Assembly: GCF_001540865.1 (NCBI RefSeq) | Contig: NC_033623.1 | Coordinates: 6,568,975 to 6,632,974, forward strand | Origin: Ananas comosus | Lineage: Eukaryota > Streptophyta > Magnoliopsida > Poales > Bromeliaceae | DNA: 64,000 nt | Direction of reading: 5' to 3' | In this document: positions 61,314 to 64,000 of the stretch, in pieces | How positions within the stretch are numbered: the stretch's first letter is position 1 | Layout of the letters: the number at the start of each line of letters is the position of its first letter | Position numbers and translations under genes: made by a program | Notes under the pieces: model-generated | What the model saw: only the letters and a program-made list of their open reading frames with translations | Told to the model about the DNA's origin: nothing | The model's database searches: none

Positions 61314-61780
61314 TCCTTAATGCTGCCAAAAGTGCCTTCAAGATCCTAAATCAGAAAGTTTAAACAGTAAACAAGATAAAGCTTGCACTCTGCATAGTGC
61401 ATACTAACATATCTAAAGTCTAAACAGTAAACAAATAAAAGATAATTAACCCCACTCCATTGGTTCTGAGTCTTCAGACAGCAGCAAACAAATTAATGGA
61501 TGTAAGTATGTAACAACAACATAATTAGGACTAATATGGAAATCTGGAGTTTATAGGAAGAGAAGGTTTTTTTGAGTGAAAGAAAAACACAACAGCAACA
61601 ATATCAACCATATAAATAAGAGAAAACTGTCACAATAGAAATCAAAGTTAACTAGGGAGAAACAAACAATATTGCAAGGATTTTAAAGATTTGGCACATA
61701 ACATGCAGATAATAGCAAATATTAACTCCACTCGTAGTCATGGAAAATATGAATTTGTAGTTTTGTACCAGATGAAGTGG
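61314..61780 (-). promoter_or_regulatory. MIS12 5' leader and probable 5'-UTR intron
   Basis: On the minus strand a CTGATTTAG acceptor-like site ends near 61348, 34 bases before the ATG, after AT-rich intron-like DNA. The first non-coding exon and promoter would then lie in or beyond the GC-rich block at 61780-62300. This is inferred from splice-site text only. Confidence 0.4.
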
Positions 61781-62220
61781 GCATGCGGCGGCGGAACAGC
61801 GGAACTCGGAACCAGATTGCGAGTGGTGCGCGGCCACGCGGGGGGTTCCGATGGCGAGCGGCGCGCGGTCGGGATGGTTCAAAACTTCCGATGGTGAGCA
61901 GCGCTCGGCCTCGCGGGGGGTTCCAGTGGCGAGCGGCGCGCGGCCGTGGTGGTTCCGAACTTCCGATGCTCGGCCTCGCGGGGGGTTCCGATGGCGAGCG
62001 GTGCGCTGCAGGGGTGGTTCCGAACTTCCGATGCTCGGCCTCGTGGGGCGTTCCGATGGCGAGCGGTGCGCGGCCCGGGGCGAGTTGGGTTCTAAAGAAC
62101 CCGATCTTCGATGTCGAGCGGTGCGCGGCCCGGGGCGAGTTGGGTTCTAAAAAACCCGATCTTCGATGTCGAGCGGCGAGTGGCGCTGCAGGGACTGCCG
62201 ATGGCGATCGGCGAGCGACC
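61780..62220. repeat. GC-rich minisatellite upstream of MIS12
   Basis: Units of roughly 65-75 bp built from TTCCGATGGCGAGCGG(C/T)GCG, GGTTCCGAACTTCCGATGCT and CGGCCTCG(C/T)GGGG repeat about six times. The last two share GGCCCGGGGCGAGTTGGGTT and AACCCGATCTTCGATGTCGA. It sits in the only strongly GC-rich stretch of the window, 470-900 bp upstream of the MIS12 start codon, so it may be the promoter or first exon. Confidence 0.8.
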
Positions 62221-62391
62221 GGAAGGGAAGGGGAGGGGAGGGGATGGGGGCGGAGGCAGGAGCAAGAAGATAGGGCGAAAAGTTTTGAGCGACTAGGTTT
62301 TTTTATGTTTTTTTTTTCTTTTTTTCCCCGTTTTGAGCGAGAGTGGGAAGAGGAGCATCACGAACTCAGCGTTTTCGTTCGCAGTGTCCCT

Positions 62392-62469
62392 GCTGCACCC
62401 ACTTTTTTTCACAAAAATGGACGAGTCTTTGCTGCACCCACTTTTTTTCACAAAAATGGACGAGTCTTT
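62392..62469. repeat. 39-bp perfect tandem duplication
   Basis: GCTGCACCCACTTTTTTTCA at 62392 is repeated at 62431; both 39-bp copies look identical and end GGACGAGTCTTT. It lies upstream of the MIS12 minisatellite. Confidence 0.95.
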
Positions 62470-63628
62470 GTCTCGATTGCTAATCCGAACCTTCGCTTTC
62501 TATAAATAAATATATAAAAAAAAATAAGAAAAAAAATATAGACTTTCTCAAAAAACTAAGTATTATACTACTTAGAAAAAAAAAATTATAGCATACAAAC
62601 ACACTTTCTTGTGTATTTTGGCCTTAGCCAAATTTTACTATTTCTAATGATACATAGAACCTAGTTACATAACTCACCTACTAACCTATTTATAATGAGC
62701 ACTCATAATAGCCAAAAGCACAAGAGTCACACCATAACTCATGGCTGTTTTGCAACCCTTGAGTTTTCTACAGCGGGTTGGATTTGGATCTTCTTGACAA
62801 CCCGATTCAACCTGTTTTCGCTAGCAGAGTCGGGCCGGAAACCGGACTGCAATAGAATTTTTCTAAATCCCTGACAGTACGGACACCCCGGGATAAGCCA
62901 CGATTTTCTGATATATAACTTTTAGATAAAAATTATATTGTTTTTAGGAATAAGATAAATAGTAATTAGATTGTTAGATTGGAACAGAGAAAATAAGAGT
63001 TATAATTTTAAATTAAAATTATTTTTTTCTAATTAATTAACATCAAAATATTACTTAAAAAATAAAATAATATTAATAATTATAAATATTGTAATTTTAA
63101 ATTACAAATATTTTATCTAATTAATTAACATCAAAATATTAATTAAAAATAATTCAATAAATTAATAAATTTATTAGCTATTAATATAACAGTAAACTAA
63201 TAAATATTATTTAATTAATTAGTTAATTAATATATTAATTAATTAGTTAATTATAAAATTAACTTAACTTTTTAATTAGTTTGTAAATTATTTTAGTTAG
63301 ATAATTAGTTAAAAATTAAATTGATTAGTCATAATATTAATGATTGATCAATATTATTGAATAAATTCATTAAAATATTAATAAGTAATATATTAATTAA
63401 TTAGTTAATTAATATATTAATTAATTAGTTAATTATAAAATTAACTTAACTTTTTAATTAGTTTGTAAATTATTTTAGTTAGATAATTAGTTAAAAATTA
63501 AATAGATTAGTCATAATATTAATGATTGATCAATATTATTGAATAAATTCATTAAAATATTAATTTTTAATTAGTTAATTAATTATAAATAATAAATTAA
63601 TTAATTATCTTACTATTAAAGCAATAGG
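62470..63628. repeat. AT-rich DNA with a 182-bp tandem duplication
   Basis: 63211-63380 and 63393-63562 are nearly identical (TTAATTAATTAGTTAATTAA ... AATAAATTCATTAAAATATT) with a 182-bp period; the only difference I see in the core is AAATTGATTAG versus AAATAGATTAG. The rest is extremely AT-rich with no gene. Confidence 0.85.
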
Positions 63629-64000
63629 TGTTACGCCCCGCGACCGCCAATTTGGTCGGTTCGGGTACATCTACAGACGCCGAACGGACAGAACCTCTCC
63701 TGTCCGCCCAAGGCTCCACACAACATCAATATGTATAACAATTTGCGCAAGTAGAATTTGGATATATATGCCTTGCACGAGAGCAAGCAACAACCAAGTA
63801 AGTGAAAGTACTTCTACTATCTTGATTACATTTAACCAAATACGAGTTTGCCATATATATTACATTCACTTTTTCTTCCAAATACATAACATGTTCATTT
63901 ACGTCACACTTTTCATCATATACAAAAGATGAAGAAAATAGGGTATAAGCTATACTCGACGGTAGCCTGCTACCTAGGGCGCGATGCCCTTACCGCGATC
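63629..64000. mobile_element. LTR head cut by the window end
   Basis: Starts TGTTACGCCCCGCGACCGCC and follows the family: GCCGAACGGACAGAACCTC, CTGTCCGCCCAAGGCTC and CCTTACCGCGATC at the very end. The 5 bases before it are ATAGG. The right part lies outside the window. Confidence 0.75.

Noticed and set aside
61777..62505. Open frame of 242 codons on the + strand, the longest in the window
   Set aside because: It is produced by a GC-rich tandem repeat and a 39-bp duplication, all three frames are open there, and the protein is Arg/Gly low complexity with no family resemblance.

Overview
The window is nuclear DNA from a flowering plant. It has spliced genes with GT/AG introns and a very high load of LTR retrotransposons, many of them solo LTRs, along with hAT-like DNA transposons and (CCCTAAA)n interstitial repeats. 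The two host genes and the LTR style fit a monocot; a bromeliad such as pineapple is possible, but I cannot prove the species. It is an assembly with one 100-N gap (15658-15757) and four single Ns (27793, 28888, 40868, 56235), at least one of which marks a false duplication.

Left part (1-15620): the 3' two-thirds of the nuclear gene MSH1 lies on the + strand. MSH1 is the organelle-targeted MutS homologue that carries a C-terminal GIY-YIG endonuclease domain. Eight exons (6497-15620) can be joined in frame into 691 residues ending at a natural stop. The N-terminal ~430 residues must lie left of the window or be unrecognised in 1-6496. The MSH1 introns hold TIR elements (5610-6250; 7635-9125 with a nested 512-bp MITE), a 169-bp tandem duplication beside a splice acceptor, and an LTR-like insertion.

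Middle (15758-43484): about 27 kb with no recognisable host gene, built from nested LTRs. Most start TGT(C/T)AC(G/A)CCCC and end TTACA. Solo LTRs with target-site duplications can be read directly: 29187-30446 (GAACC) and 32620-36110 (GTTGC); in the left part, 2028-4538 (GTAAC). 40594-41232 is imperfect. A ~166-bp tandem array (18045-20397) lies exactly between two LTR copies. A 5S rRNA-like fragment is present at 28889-28980.

Right part (43485-61313, minus strand): a complete MIS12 kinetochore gene of seven coding exons and 241 residues. Its second intron is 12.6 kb and holds an hAT-family transposase pseudogene split by a MITE, a Ty3/Gypsy pol pseudogene with an insertion carrying telomere-type repeats, and a Copia pol pseudogene fused in frame to the Gypsy integrase. 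Upstream of MIS12 is a GC-rich minisatellite, then AT-rich duplicated DNA and the head of another LTR.

MSH1 and MIS12 face each other tail to tail. They act in separate processes (organelle genome stability; chromosome segregation), and nothing in the sequence links them functionally. The most unusual signal is a set of short perfect palindromes with ACCGGT or TCCGGA cores, repeated many times inside several LTR families. Their outer bases differ between families but stay symmetrical.
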